A DNA stretch of 53,974 nucleotides from Butyrivibrio sp. INlla14 (GCF_900102515.1 NZ_FMVS01000028.1:1-53974); one strand, 5' to 3'. Shown: positions 35,213-43,971, numbered from the stretch's first letter. Translations and numbers: made by a program. Notes: generated from the letters alone by a model not told the origin.

Positions 35213-36304
35213 ATGTCTGGTAGTTTTCTTAAAGGATCTTGTAAGGTTATCACCTGTTTTGTTTTGGCAGTGGCAGTTCTTTTGCACTCTCCTATAAGCT
35301 GCAGAGCCTATGATGATACGGTTTCTTTATCAGAGGATACCTATAATACGCTTATCAAGGGCACTACTGTGTATAATGGCGTGGATTACGGGGCAAAGTA
35401 TGGATATAATCCGCTTTACTATTTCCTGAACTACAATGATCTTCGAATTGCATATGGGGCTAATCCAGCCAAGCTGGTTGAGCATTATGCGATTTATGGT
35501 TTAAAAGAAAACAGAGTAGCTAACACGCAGATAACTAGGGGCGCTCACTCCTGGGGCAGTAGCAATGAGTACATTGTTCCTTCCTATCAGCTGACCAAGG
35601 ATAAGAAAGATGGAATGGTAGTTATTCCGGAACAGCTCCATGGTAACGGAGGCATGAACAGACGCCAGGAGACAGAGGCAAGAAGCGTTGCCAAGCAGCT
35701 TGCGACCAATATTTACAACCAGGTAATGGCCGCTAACAGCAGTGACAATAATAAGAAGAGCAATAAGAAGGATGCAAATGCTTCTCCGGTAAATGAAATC
35801 CAGATGGTAGCCTATGCAACGGGAATAGTCCAGGCATACTGCAATGCGGGAAAAGAACTGACAAGGGAAGAAGTGCAGAGCACTAACAGCAAAGTATACA
35901 GGACTGCTTATGGAGTCTTTTGTGCACATGAGTTTACTAGCGCAGGGGCAACGAGAGCGCTGGGGCTTATCCTTGATTACCTTGATGCCATGATACAGCA
36001 GAATTATCCGGGGGCACCTCCGCTTAAATGGGTGCATATGAATGCAAATACCTGGGAGCAGCAATACTGCCAGATTGCCTGCGATAATCACGAGGCATAC
36101 GCAGATGCAATCTATGGAATTGCCGGTTATGGCAAGCATCCTCTGCAGGGCGGCGTAGAGCAGGATATACAGAAATATGTAACTTATGCAACAATTTCCC
36201 AGATCATGAATACAAGGCCGCCATATGCTGATAATGGCAAGGCTAGTACTCAGGACCTTCCTAAAAATGCGAACCCTATGAAGGGCGTATCCAATGACTA
36301 CTAA
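35213..36304 (+). CDS. Secreted protein with a cell-surface NPDV-like repeat motif
   Basis: This 363-residue protein has a signal peptide ending near residue 32 (ISCRAYDD). A segment then reads YFLNYNDLRIAYGANP followed by LVEHYAIYGLKENR, which is the motif (YY-NPD---AYG---LL-HY-NYG--EGR) found in many secreted clostridial proteins, often with wall hydrolases or transglutaminases. The rest (about 115-363) has conserved Cys, His and Trp residues and is unfamiliar. No anchor is present. It lies 16 bases before the transglutaminase-like gene and its product probably acts with it. Confidence 0.7.
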   Translation: MSGSFLKGSCKVITCFVLAVAVLLHSPISCRAYDDTVSLSEDTYNTLIKGTTVYNGVDYGAKYGYNPLYYFLNYNDLRIAYGANPAKLVEHYAIYGLKENRVANTQITRGAHSWGSSNEYIVPSYQLTKDKKDGMVVIPEQLHGNGGMNRRQETEARSVAKQLATNIYNQVMAANSSDNNKKSNKKDANASPVNEIQMVAYATGIVQAYCNAGKELTREEVQSTNSKVYRTAYGVFCAHEFTSAGATRALGLILDYLDAMIQQNYPGAPPLKWVHMNANTWEQQYCQIACDNHEAYADAIYGIAGYGKHPLQGGVEQDIQKYVTYATISQIMNTRPPYADNGKASTQDLPKNANPMKGVSNDY

Positions 36305-36319
36305 TCTTTTTGCGGGGAT

Positions 36320-37300
36320 ATGATGATGAAAAGTATGTTTGCCAGAGTTATATCTTTGGCTATGGCGGTAGCTCTTTTAAGCGCCAACACAATTACATGC
36401 AGGGCTTTTGCAGGTGATGCCGGGGAAGTCATTGACTCTTCCACTTTCAAAAGCAACTATAAGATCACTACAATCCACATAGGAAGTGATGTGTATGAAA
36501 TCACAGCAAATGCTTTTAGAAACCTGATCAACCTTCAGGCTATTACTGTAAGTGCAAATAATCCAATATATGCTTCTTACAGCGGGTGTTTATATGACAA
36601 GCAGATGACAGAACTTTTGTGCTTTCCACCGGCTCTTTCGGGGGCTTACATCCCTGACACGGTGGTTTCTATAGGCGAGTATGCTCTTCACGGTGTGCCA
36701 CAGGATTTAAAAGACAGTATAGTTTCTGTGGTTGAAAGCCAGGCTCTTGAATATGGACCGGAAGTTGATGCTCCGGGAGCACATTTTGTACATGATGGTG
36801 GAACTGTTAAGTGGAAATGCGCTGATGGCACTATCATCGTGCCAAACACCAGCCTCATGGCTATGTCTGCAGCTCTTTTAAATGATTGTACAACAATGAA
36901 TATGAGAAGAGTGGACAAGCTCCAGAGCACTTTTGATTATCTTACCGAGATATTATCTTATGAGCGTAGTACGGAGATACCTGCGGGCGACTGGGCTGAG
37001 GATTATGCAGAAAAAGCTCTTTCAACGGGTAAGGCTAATTGCTATGGATATGCTGCAGCTTTTGCTTATCTGGCCAGTGGCCTTGGCTATGAATCAAGAG
37101 TTTGCGTAGGAACAGTCACTTCAGCACTTGGAGGCAGGACCCTACACTCCTGGACAGAGGTAAGACTTGGAAACCGATGGTATGTCTTTGATCCGGAGAT
37201 GCAGGATGCAAAGGGTGGGGGCTACTACAAGCAGACCTATGATAGCTACCCTGCAGGACCGCTTGAAAAGACTGGAAGCTTTTCGGTGAGCTTTGAATAA
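36320..37300 (+). CDS. Secreted transglutaminase-like protein with BspA-type leucine-rich segment
   Basis: This 326-residue protein has a signal peptide (about 1-30), a single BspA/LRR_5-like segment (about 45-135, with AFRNLINLQAITVSANN and LYD) and a C-terminal transglutaminase-like domain. The catalytic triad is visible as Cys in GKANCYGYAAAFAYLA, His in TLHSWTEVR and Asp in YVFDPEM. Such secreted proteins act as peptidases or cross-linking enzymes on the cell surface. Start and stop are tightly packed with its neighbours, so the surface genes form one transcript. Confidence 0.85.
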   Translation: MMMKSMFARVISLAMAVALLSANTITCRAFAGDAGEVIDSSTFKSNYKITTIHIGSDVYEITANAFRNLINLQAITVSANNPIYASYSGCLYDKQMTELLCFPPALSGAYIPDTVVSIGEYALHGVPQDLKDSIVSVVESQALEYGPEVDAPGAHFVHDGGTVKWKCADGTIIVPNTSLMAMSAALLNDCTTMNMRRVDKLQSTFDYLTEILSYERSTEIPAGDWAEDYAEKALSTGKANCYGYAAAFAYLASGLGYESRVCVGTVTSALGGRTLHSWTEVRLGNRWYVFDPEMQDAKGGGYYKQTYDSYPAGPLEKTGSFSVSFE

Positions 37301-37316
37301 TTATCATGGAGGATTT

Positions 37317-37829
37317 ATGAGACGTTTAGCTTTTATTTCATTAACTATATCAGGATCGGTGCTTTTGCTGTTTTTGGTGAACCTGCTTCTCTTTAACTAT
37401 GTTCCATCCTATCATGACGTGCTTGAGATGGCAGTTGCAGGAGACAGCCAGATTCCGATGGTTGTTATTGATGAAAATAACGAAGCTGTTGTGATCAGAA
37501 GAGATGAGATGACTTTTGGAAATAGCAAGACTTCAAAGGCACTTAGTGTGCTGGATACTACAGAAATTGGGATTGATGAGAGTGTTCCTCTTACCGGGAC
37601 TATAGATTCTAGTGCTCAGGAGCTGGAGGATGAAATGGTTTCCGGGCAGCAGGCAGAAAAAGATGATGCAGATCAGAAGAAACAGTCAGGCACTGGAAAA
37701 GAAGATGCTAAGGCCCAGGAAAAATGTGAAAAGCGCGTAGTTGATAAGAAGTATTACGAGGACTGCGGTAGCGATAAAGGCTACTGGGTCATTACCTATG
37801 AGGATGGCACAACCAGCATTGAAAAATAA
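37317..37829 (+). CDS. Membrane-anchored extracellular protein (170 aa)
   Basis: The ATG at 37317 follows TGGAGG at a good distance. The protein has an N-terminal hydrophobic helix (about 7-30) that is either an anchor or an uncleaved signal. A charged low-complexity middle contains many Gln, Glu and Lys residues. The short C-terminal motif KKYYEDCGSDKGYWVITYEDG recurs in other small clostridial exported proteins. Function unknown. It lies 16 bases after the transglutaminase-like gene. Confidence 0.65.
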   Translation: MRRLAFISLTISGSVLLLFLVNLLLFNYVPSYHDVLEMAVAGDSQIPMVVIDENNEAVVIRRDEMTFGNSKTSKALSVLDTTEIGIDESVPLTGTIDSSAQELEDEMVSGQQAEKDDADQKKQSGTGKEDAKAQEKCEKRVVDKKYYEDCGSDKGYWVITYEDGTTSIEK

Positions 37830-37846
37830 AGCACTGGGGGCTACAT

Positions 37847-38512
37847 ATGCATCAGGTGACAAATATTTCTTATGGAGAAGGTTCGGTAAATATAGTTCTT
37901 GATTCCTCCAGTCAGATGGAGGTTATAGCACCAGAGTTTCGCTTTGGTGACTATTCGAGTGTTGTAACATCCTGCTTTACTCAAAAAGAACTTGAAAGGA
38001 TAAGTGAAGGTGAAAATGCGCTTCTCACCTTCTATTTTGTTGTGTCAGATGAGGTGGATGATGAGCAGCTTCTGGCTCAATATAGCGAGGCAATAGAGAA
38101 AAATGAAGAGCAGATAGGAAAGCTGACTGAAGGAATATATTTGGATGTCAAAGCAAGCAAGACAATATCTGATGATAAAGAGAATTCTTTAGTAACGCTT
38201 TCTTCTGATGTCGATGTACAGATGGATATTCCACTGTATCTTATAGGTGAGGGTAGGTCATATTTCTTTTTATCAAGCAATATGGGAAACTGTGAACTTA
38301 TTGAAGACGCCTCTCCTGACGCGGATGTCCTTACCATCAGCACAGATATTATGTGTCCAGGGGTCGTGCTTTACCAGGATATTGGAGAAAGTCTTGTAGA
38401 AAGAGATGACAAGGTTTTTAGTATAAAGACAACGCATCTGGCAATTATAGGAATTGCTGCGCTGGTGATATTATGGGCTGTTCTCGACCACTTGCACAAA
38501 AATAGCAAGTGA
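37847..38512 (+). CDS. Protein with C-terminal membrane anchor (221 aa)
   Basis: This protein has no signal peptide. It has a strand-rich N-terminal domain, a charged helical stretch (about 75-100), a second strand-rich domain and one hydrophobic helix near the C terminus (about 196-214) followed by a basic tail. The topology is unclear: a tail-anchored cytoplasmic protein fits the residues best. GGGGG precedes the ATG, 17 bases after the previous gene. It closes the exported-protein run. I do not recognise a family. Confidence 0.6.
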   Translation: MHQVTNISYGEGSVNIVLDSSSQMEVIAPEFRFGDYSSVVTSCFTQKELERISEGENALLTFYFVVSDEVDDEQLLAQYSEAIEKNEEQIGKLTEGIYLDVKASKTISDDKENSLVTLSSDVDVQMDIPLYLIGEGRSYFFLSSNMGNCELIEDASPDADVLTISTDIMCPGVVLYQDIGESLVERDDKVFSIKTTHLAIIGIAALVILWAVLDHLHKNSK

Positions 38513-38704
38513 TGGTAAAAGGCTATTTGGAAAGTACAAAATAATTGCTGGAGTATGACTCAGACAGTGGGATACTAATGCTGATGAGAGCCGTACTAAT
38601 GAGAATAGTCGGAAATTATCTTCTATATTTTCATAATCTGTGATAATATTAGATACGTTGCTAAAATTAGTTTTTTTAGCTTAAGCAGTGCGGGGCGTTT
38701 TGTA

Positions 38705-39781
38705 ATGAAGAAAAAATTAGTTTGCTATATGGTTATGGCAGCCCTGGCTTTTTCCCTACTAGTGGGGTGTTCTAGTCAAGTAGTAGAAGAAAAGCCGCAG
38801 GAAGCTGTAACCCTTAGTTCATATAGTGGAACAAAGGTGGGAGTGTGTATTTATCAGATTTCTGATAATTTTATGACTCTGTTTAATAATGAACTCGTTA
38901 ATTACCTTGTTTCTAAGGGATTTTCCAAGAATAATATAATAGTTTATGGCAGTGCTAACAGCGAATCTATCCAGCTATCACAAGTTGAGAAGCTGATAGA
39001 CGAGGGAGTTGATGCGCTTATAATCAATCCTGTTAATTCCTCTGTAGCCCGAGCTATCACTGATAAAGCGGTATCTAACGGGATTCCACTTGTATATATC
39101 AACCGTGAGCCTAGTGGAGAAGAGGAACTCAGGTGGGAAAATTACGGTTTTGATGTTACTTATGTAGGGTGCGATGCCAGACAGTCAGGCATTTACCAGG
39201 GGGAACTTGTTCTGGACCTTGGATTGGATGAACTTGATAAAAATGGAGATGGAGTAATTCAGTATTTCATGATAGAGGGCGCTCCAGAGAATGTTGATGC
39301 TGGCTACAGAACTATGTATTCAGTCTCGACTATCAAGAATGCCGGTGTTGAGATGGAATGTCTTTTGGATGAGGTTGGAAACTGGGACAGGGTAACTTCC
39401 AAGCTTCTTGTAAGGGAGGGACTTTCTCAGGGACTTATCCCGGAACTTGTTATATGTAACAATGATGCCATGGCCCTTGGAGCAGTGGATGCAATTAAAA
39501 GTGGAAAACTTGTTCCAGGCAAGGATATCTATGTGGTTGGAGTTGATGCTCTTCCGGAAACTATTGCAGCTATTGAAGATGGTGACATTGCTGGTACAGT
39601 GTTTAATGACTATATCCTGCAGTCCCACAGGGCAGCAGATGCTGTGATGAATTACCTTCAGGGAAATGGTAATGAGCATTATGTCGGCTGCGACTACAAA
39701 AAGGTCAGCGCTAAAAATGTCCAGGTTATCATGAAGATGATCCTAAATAGTGGTAGCGGAGACGGGGGACAGGACAATTGA
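38705..39781 (+). CDS. MglB-like sugar-binding lipoprotein
   Basis: This 358-residue lipoprotein (lipobox LLVGC, Cys near 22) has a periplasmic-binding-protein fold of the galactose/ribose type. Recognisable stretches are GVDALIINPVNSS, the calcium-binding loop DKNGDGVIQ, ICNNDAMALGAVDAIKSG and VVGVDALPETIAAIEDG, all close to the MglB pattern. It should bind a sugar such as galactose or glucose at the cell surface. No permease or ATPase gene is adjacent, so it may serve a sensor kinase or a transporter encoded elsewhere. Confidence 0.88.
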   Translation: MKKKLVCYMVMAALAFSLLVGCSSQVVEEKPQEAVTLSSYSGTKVGVCIYQISDNFMTLFNNELVNYLVSKGFSKNNIIVYGSANSESIQLSQVEKLIDEGVDALIINPVNSSVARAITDKAVSNGIPLVYINREPSGEEELRWENYGFDVTYVGCDARQSGIYQGELVLDLGLDELDKNGDGVIQYFMIEGAPENVDAGYRTMYSVSTIKNAGVEMECLLDEVGNWDRVTSKLLVREGLSQGLIPELVICNNDAMALGAVDAIKSGKLVPGKDIYVVGVDALPETIAAIEDGDIAGTVFNDYILQSHRAADAVMNYLQGNGNEHYVGCDYKKVSAKNVQVIMKMILNSGSGDGGQDN

Positions 39782-39927
39782 CACCGATCTGGCTGCGCTA
39801 GATGTGATTAAGACTGCACTGGATGTAGCTGCGAATATATCGTAGATAGAAATGTGCAGTACAGTGCGTATTTCTTGTAGAACAGTGATGGGGATAGCAA
39901 TGATGGGCAAGTTTTGAAAAATAAGGG
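39782..39927 (+). other. Gap after the binding-protein gene with a short coding-like remnant
   Basis: A short frame overlapping the end of the lipoprotein gene reads DTDLAALDVIKTALDVAANI before a stop near 39845. It looks protein-like and may be the end or start of a lost partner gene, but it has no ribosome site. Nothing else is seen before the tRNA promoter. Confidence 0.25.
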
Positions 39928-39956
39928 TTGCTTTATTTTTGCTTGCGTTATATAAT
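39928..39956 (+). promoter_or_regulatory. tRNA-Pro promoter
   Basis: TTGCTT (39928-39933) and TATAAT (39951-39956) have a 17-base spacer, about 50 bases before the mature tRNA. This is a strong sigma-A-type promoter. Confidence 0.75.
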
Positions 39957-40005
39957 GAAAAACGTCGCTGATTCAAGTACACTTGTTACTTGGACTAGCA
40001 AGAAT

Positions 40006-40078
40006 CGGGGTGTGGCTCAGTTGGTAGAGCACTATCTTAGGGAGGTAGGGGCCGCGTGTTCGAATCACGTCACTCCGA
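40006..40078 (+). tRNA. tRNA-Pro, anticodon AGG
   Basis: The 73 bases fold into a full cloverleaf: acceptor CGGGGTG with CACTCCG, D stem GCTC/GAGC, anticodon stem CTATC/GGTAG with loop TTAGGGA, variable GGGCC, and T arm GCGTG/CACGT (one G-T pair) with loop TTCGAAT. Discriminator A; CCA is not encoded. The C1-G72 start and the GG at anticodon positions 35-36 mark tRNA-Pro. A34 would be read as adenosine or inosine, which is uncommon for bacterial proline tRNAs. Its 3' part is the attachment site of the integrated element. Confidence 0.9.
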
Positions 40079-40081
40079 TTG
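40055..40081 (+). repeat. attL, 27-bp core
   Basis: This stretch covers the T arm and acceptor 3' half of the tRNA plus three bases. It is identical to 52835-52861. The intact tRNA is rebuilt here from chromosomal 5' sequence and element-supplied 3' sequence. Confidence 0.92.
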
Positions 40082-40085
40082 CCGG

Positions 40086-40112
40086 AAAGCCGCTTGTTTA
40101 GCGGCTTTTTCT
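40086..40112 (+). terminator. Element-supplied terminator of tRNA-Pro
   Basis: An 8-bp perfect stem (40086-40093 with 40101-40108) with a 7-base loop ends in a T-run. After integration this replaces the chromosomal terminator, which is now beyond attR. Confidence 0.85.
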
Positions 40113-40130
40113 TTGCCCTTTTTTAGAATT

Positions 40131-40151
40131 TGTTTGACCAAATGTTTGACC
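40131..40151. repeat. Arm-type direct repeats near attL
   Basis: TGTTTGACC occurs at 40131-40139 and 40143-40151, twelve bases apart, just past the integrase stop codon. The same pair with the same spacing and orientation lies near attR. These are probably binding sites for the integrase N-terminal domain. Confidence 0.7.
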
Positions 40152-40154
40152 TGA

Positions 40155-41471
40155 TCAGCCGAGAAGTTCCTCGAGACATTCTTTTGACAGTGTTCTGTTA
40201 TTCTGCTTGTTATAATATCTGGTCATAGTACTGTCTGCATGTCCTGCGGTTACTCTTATCTGATCCTCAACCATTTGCATAGAATATGCTTCTTGAATTG
40301 CTCCGCGTCTCTGTGCATGAGTTGACATAGGCTCTATGCCAATATCACTGCAATACATCTTAATATGCTCATTAACGCGGTTAGTGCTGATAGGAAGATT
40401 ACCTTTACTGTTAAAAACATATTTCTTTTGACCATTGATAAGATAAAGCTCTTTCAATATGTGAAGTGCCTTATCTGTCAGTGGAATTTCTCTAGCCACT
40501 TCATCGGCCTTTAAATGTTCATCATCAACTACTACAAGTTTTCCATCAACTTCTCTTTTAGATAATGAGTGCTTTATTGTTAGTGTCTCTTTTTCAAAAT
40601 CAACATCATCCCAAGTGATTGCAAGCCACTCACCAACTCTTTGCATTGATGTAAGCCAGAACCTTATGGCAAGTGAGTAAACTGTCTGCTTTGGAAGTGC
40701 CTTCAGGTGATTTTCTAGGCTATAGCGCCAGTCCTTGGAAGTTGCCTTCTTCTTATCCATGCTCTTGGCTTTCTTAGGACACATGTTGTTTGGAAGAGAA
40801 ATAACTGGATTGATTGTTATTATCTTCTGCCAGATAGCATAGTCAAAAGTTTGCTTAAGCACGCTCTTAGCCTGATCAATCTGTCTTGCGTTGTACTTCC
40901 TGCTTGCAGTAAGTCTTTTGAAGGCGTCAATGATATCCCCGGAAATCACAGTCTGTATGGGGAGAGTAGAAATCACATCCTCTGCCCAGTACTTGTTCCA
41001 ATACTGGTCCTTGCGCCTTGCAGTGCTGGTTGGATAGGTAATAGCTCCATCATTATCAACTATTGGTGTGTGATTATGCTTTGAAAAGAGATTAAATACA
41101 TCCTGTACAGAGACAGTACTGTTGTATGTATCTGCGACAGGGAGCATCCTACCAATGACCTTCTGATATAATGCTTCTACAGAAGTTGCTGATATCTGCT
41201 TTCTCTTGCCATCCTTTGTGATAGACACTAAATATAAAGTTATATTCGGCTTTTTGACAGTGGTTATCTTTTTCCCAAGCTCTTTTTCGATAGCCTGGAT
41301 CTTGAGTTGTAAAATCTGTTTTTCCAAATCTTCGATAACAACACCGACTGAGTTTATAGTAGCATAGTCGGCATCGGTTTCCAATCGGAGCTTCTTGGAA
41401 CTTAGTATTTTTATCTGCTCAAAGATATCACGCTGTGAAATTGGGTTTGCATCCTTTTCGGTTAGAATCAT
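40155..41471 (-). CDS. Tyrosine recombinase (element integrase)
   Basis: This 438-residue integrase should catalyse site-specific insertion at the tRNA-Pro 3' end. The N-terminal part (about 1-125) carries a helical segment and an AP2-like arm-binding strand region with NITLYLVSITKDGKRKQISA. A core-binding domain (about 130-235) and the catalytic domain follow. Catalytic residues are visible: Arg278 (MQRVGEW), Lys321, His385 and Arg388 (HAQRR), His411 (GHAD) and Tyr419 or 420 (RYY). The gene ends next to the arm repeats and attL, as usual for tRNA-targeting elements. It reads toward the tRNA, downstream of the primase genes. Confidence 0.94.
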   Translation of the reverse strand: MILTEKDANPISQRDIFEQIKILSSKKLRLETDADYATINSVGVVIEDLEKQILQLKIQAIEKELGKKITTVKKPNITLYLVSITKDGKRKQISATSVEALYQKVIGRMLPVADTYNSTVSVQDVFNLFSKHNHTPIVDNDGAITYPTSTARRKDQYWNKYWAEDVISTLPIQTVISGDIIDAFKRLTASRKYNARQIDQAKSVLKQTFDYAIWQKIITINPVISLPNNMCPKKAKSMDKKKATSKDWRYSLENHLKALPKQTVYSLAIRFWLTSMQRVGEWLAITWDDVDFEKETLTIKHSLSKREVDGKLVVVDDEHLKADEVAREIPLTDKALHILKELYLINGQKKYVFNSKGNLPISTNRVNEHIKMYCSDIGIEPMSTHAQRRGAIQEAYSMQMVEDQIRVTAGHADSTMTRYYNKQNNRTLSKECLEELLG

Positions 41472-41510
41472 ATATCAGGCTCCATAAGGCATTTTAAAGG
41501 CATATAAAAA

Positions 41511-41552
41511 GCCTATGTAACCCTTTTCCGTACTGGACTTAGGCACATAGGC
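41511..41552 (-). terminator. Possible terminator between helicase and integrase genes
   Basis: On the minus strand GCCTATGT (41552-41545) pairs with ACATAGGC (41518-41511), and the stem is followed directly by a T-run. The 26-base loop is large, so termination may be partial. It lies in the 157-base gap between the helicase stop and the integrase start. Confidence 0.4.
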
Positions 41553-41628
41553 ACATGATTTGCAACTTGATTGAGATATTTTGTTGTGATTTATAAGGAG
41601 CAACTTCAAAAACCAATGCCTATATGCC

Positions 41629-43023
41629 TTATGCGCCTTTGAACTTCTCAAAAGGCACATTATCTACGATATGATTGGCATACAGGCCTTTGTATCCTCT
41701 GGCTGTCTTTCTATCTATGGATACGTTCTTGAGGTAGGTTATTCCAAGCTTAGAGGCACGTTGCTTGACTTCTCTGGAAAATGAGTTTTCAGATCTTGGC
41801 TTAACAAGGTTTTCGCTAGCCCAAAGCATATAGGCCTCATACAAGTCCTTTGTTGTACAGAGGGCTTCTTCCTTGAAAGATATATATCCTTCTGATTCAA
41901 AGAAATCCAGGATGCTATCCTCATCCTTACGAAGCTCTGTTTGATTCTGAACAGTACGCGCGCTTATTGTGAAATGAAATTCATTGGCAATCAGCCTCTT
42001 TAATCCTTCAAGACACCAGAGGACAATTCCCTCTGTCTCTGATGTGAGCTTTTCCGAAAGGTTTCTGTCATCAATCCTGTTTTCAGATTTTTCTTTTACC
42101 CGGAGAGTTATCTGTCTTCGGTAGAATCCATCTGACTTATCATAAAGAGAATTAAGAGAGCCATTACCAAAAGCCATTATCCTGACGTTTAGGTAGCCCT
42201 GGTAGCTCTGCTGACCCTTACGTTCAAGGTTCATCTTATCTTCCATGGTAACCACAGCTTTAATGATGCCGGTATCGGAAAGAGCCTCCATCTTCATATC
42301 ATCATCAATCATAAGGAGCATGCCTTCCTGATCCGCCAAAGCAAATCTGTTGCTCGACAGTGTATTAACGCTGCATACAGTCATGTTATTTCCAAGAAGA
42401 TTTCTGCAGACAAAACCGACTCTGGACTTGCCTTCACCACCGCTACCTACAAGAAGGAGCATTGCCTGGGCTTTGGTTGTGGGGATAAAAATGTATCCCA
42501 TGAATTCTTGAAGAGTAGCAATATCTTCAGGGAAAAGAAGTTCATCAAGAAATTTAAGCCACCTTACAGGCTCTTTTGCATTTGGATTGTAATTTATAGG
42601 CAAGCGGTTTGAACAGAATTCTTTTTCAGGGATGAATCCACCATCAATAAAATAGGTTCCGTTCTTAAAATGAACCCTGTCTGTATGTTTTGGCATTGAA
42701 TCGCAAAGGACCTCATAGCGTATGGCATCAAGAACCTGCTTAGCCTTTTTTACTATGTTGGTTTTTACGTAAGGTTTCAGAATATCAACTATTTCCTTTT
42801 TGAGTTTTTCCTCGCTGACAATTCCATCAATGTCATAAAAGATTCCACCAACATATTTAAGTGGATGTCTTCTGATGAACCATGAGCAGAACTCCACCTC
42901 ATCAATTCTGTTTGCTTTTTGATCAAACCAGTTAACTTCATCACTGGCAGATTCCAATTGCCTTGCTACATTAAGCAGAGCCTTCTTTGTGTTTTCATCT
43001 AAGCTGTTCCATTCGTCTTTCAA
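41629..43023 (-). CDS. D5/P4-type superfamily 3 helicase (primase C-terminal part)
   Basis: This 464-residue replication protein has an N-terminal D5_N-like helical region (about 1-170) and an SF3 AAA+ helicase core with Walker A GSGGEGKS, Walker B LLMIDDD and sensor FGNGS. A C-terminal winged-helix-like region follows. It belongs with phage/plasmid primase-helicases of the P4 alpha type, but the zinc-binding part is in a separate upstream gene. The TTG start at 43023 lies inside the end of that gene (29-base overlap) with GGAAGG upstream, so the two are translated together. It should open and copy the element's origin. Confidence 0.88.
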   Translation of the reverse strand: MKDEWNSLDENTKKALLNVARQLESASDEVNWFDQKANRIDEVEFCSWFIRRHPLKYVGGIFYDIDGIVSEEKLKKEIVDILKPYVKTNIVKKAKQVLDAIRYEVLCDSMPKHTDRVHFKNGTYFIDGGFIPEKEFCSNRLPINYNPNAKEPVRWLKFLDELLFPEDIATLQEFMGYIFIPTTKAQAMLLLVGSGGEGKSRVGFVCRNLLGNNMTVCSVNTLSSNRFALADQEGMLLMIDDDMKMEALSDTGIIKAVVTMEDKMNLERKGQQSYQGYLNVRIMAFGNGSLNSLYDKSDGFYRRQITLRVKEKSENRIDDRNLSEKLTSETEGIVLWCLEGLKRLIANEFHFTISARTVQNQTELRKDEDSILDFFESEGYISFKEEALCTTKDLYEAYMLWASENLVKPRSENSFSREVKQRASKLGITYLKNVSIDRKTARGYKGLYANHIVDNVPFEKFKGA

Positions 43024-43573
43024 TATCTATTACCTTCCTTCCATAATTTGTAATTAAAAAAGCTCTGTCAGAAATATTTCCGTAGAGAATTGTATCCAGA
43101 AGATTCTCAATCAGATCTATTTCCTTCAGAGCTTCGCAAAAGTAAGGATGCCATTCATGGTTTTCATCCTTGGGAGCATATTCAGTTTTCCATTTTTCTA
43201 ACAGATGCAGGTAATCACATAAAACAAGATAACAATGCTTTTCAATTTCTCTAAAAAGCTGCTCGTTTGATTTTGGAGGAGATGTATATTTTGGTGGAGC
43301 ATGGTAATTTGTGCTTGCGTTCAAACCAAAGTCTTCACAAATTTTAAGTGCAGCATCTTTGGGACTAAGTCCAAAATGCTTTGAGACAAAATCTATGGCA
43401 TCACCTTTTTCGCCGCAACCAAAACAGTAGAAGTTCTTATCAATCTTCATACTGGGAATCCTATCATTATGGAACGGACACCTGCACATACCATTACGAT
43501 TAATCGCAATTCCATATCTTTCTGCTACCTGGCGAGTTGTAATATTCTCTTTTATGTCTTCGAAAATACTCAT
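42995..43573 (-). CDS. CHC2 zinc-finger protein (primase N-terminal part)
   Basis: This 192-residue protein begins MSIFEDIKENITTRQVAERYG and has a DnaG-like CHC2 zinc site, CRCPFHNDRIPSM followed by FYCFGCGEKGDAIDF. No TOPRIM catalytic domain follows; the rest is helical. It probably recognises a priming site and works with the overlapping helicase. The start is uncertain. ATG 43573 has no ribosome site close by, while a strong AGGAGG lies about 40 bases upstream (43614-43619), followed only by TTG and ATA/ATC codons in frame. The true start may be non-standard or the upstream site may serve a leader. Confidence 0.8.
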   Translation of the reverse strand: MSIFEDIKENITTRQVAERYGIAINRNGMCRCPFHNDRIPSMKIDKNFYCFGCGEKGDAIDFVSKHFGLSPKDAALKICEDFGLNASTNYHAPPKYTSPPKSNEQLFREIEKHCYLVLCDYLHLLEKWKTEYAPKDENHEWHPYFCEALKEIDLIENLLDTILYGNISDRAFLITNYGRKVIDIERRMEQLR

Positions 43574-43870
43574 TTTTTGGTTGGTTGTCTTTTTCTTGAT
43601 TATATATTCAAAACCTCCTTTAAACCCAGCAGTGGCGCCGCTTCTCAAGAATCCCTACGAGGGCTATAAAAAAGTGGCAAGCAGTGCATTTGTGGGACAA
43701 ATGCCATTTTTTGCTTGTTGGGGCGTAACGCCCCAAACTCCATTACACCTCGAAAACTCGGAACGGCGCATTCGCTTGTTTTACATTTTTTACGTTACGC
43801 TTATTTGGCAAAAACAAATAAAAAAGCAACCAGGAAAAACTCCTGATTGCTCTGATTGAGACGCCTACAT
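43574..43870 (-). promoter_or_regulatory. Structured leader of the replication genes
   Basis: This stretch has no convincing gene. It holds AGGAGG (43614-43619), a hairpin 43686-43693/43697-43704, a 9-bp palindrome with a one-base loop (43718-43726/43728-43736, core GGGGCGT), and a 10-bp stem with one mismatch (43826-43835/43843-43852). On the minus strand that last stem is followed by a T6 run. It therefore looks like an intrinsic terminator upstream of the CHC2 gene, either an attenuator or an insulator between the element's two arms. Confidence 0.45.
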
Positions 43871-43919
43871 TTTATTCTTTTTCTTATACTATTTTAGCTC
43901 CTGTAGAATTGTTTTCAAT

Positions 43920-43971
43920 GGACAAAGTTAGGACAAAGTCGGGACAAAACTGTGACAAAATTGGGACGTCC
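43920..43971. repeat. Five 11-bp iteron-like repeats
   Basis: GGACAAAnnnn is repeated with an exact 11-base period at 43920, 43931, 43942, 43953 (first base T) and 43964 (last copy diverges after GGAC). The repeats lie in the AT-rich divergent gap upstream of the primase genes, where an iteron-type origin or copy-control site would be expected. Confidence 0.65.

Noticed and set aside
39743..39982. Minus-strand frame of 79 codons before tRNA-Pro
   Set aside because: It overlaps the binding-protein gene and the tRNA promoter and has no ribosome site.
41475..41660. Minus-strand frame of 61 codons between integrase and helicase genes
   Set aside because: No ribosome site, low-quality composition, and it overlaps a hairpin and the helicase 3' end.
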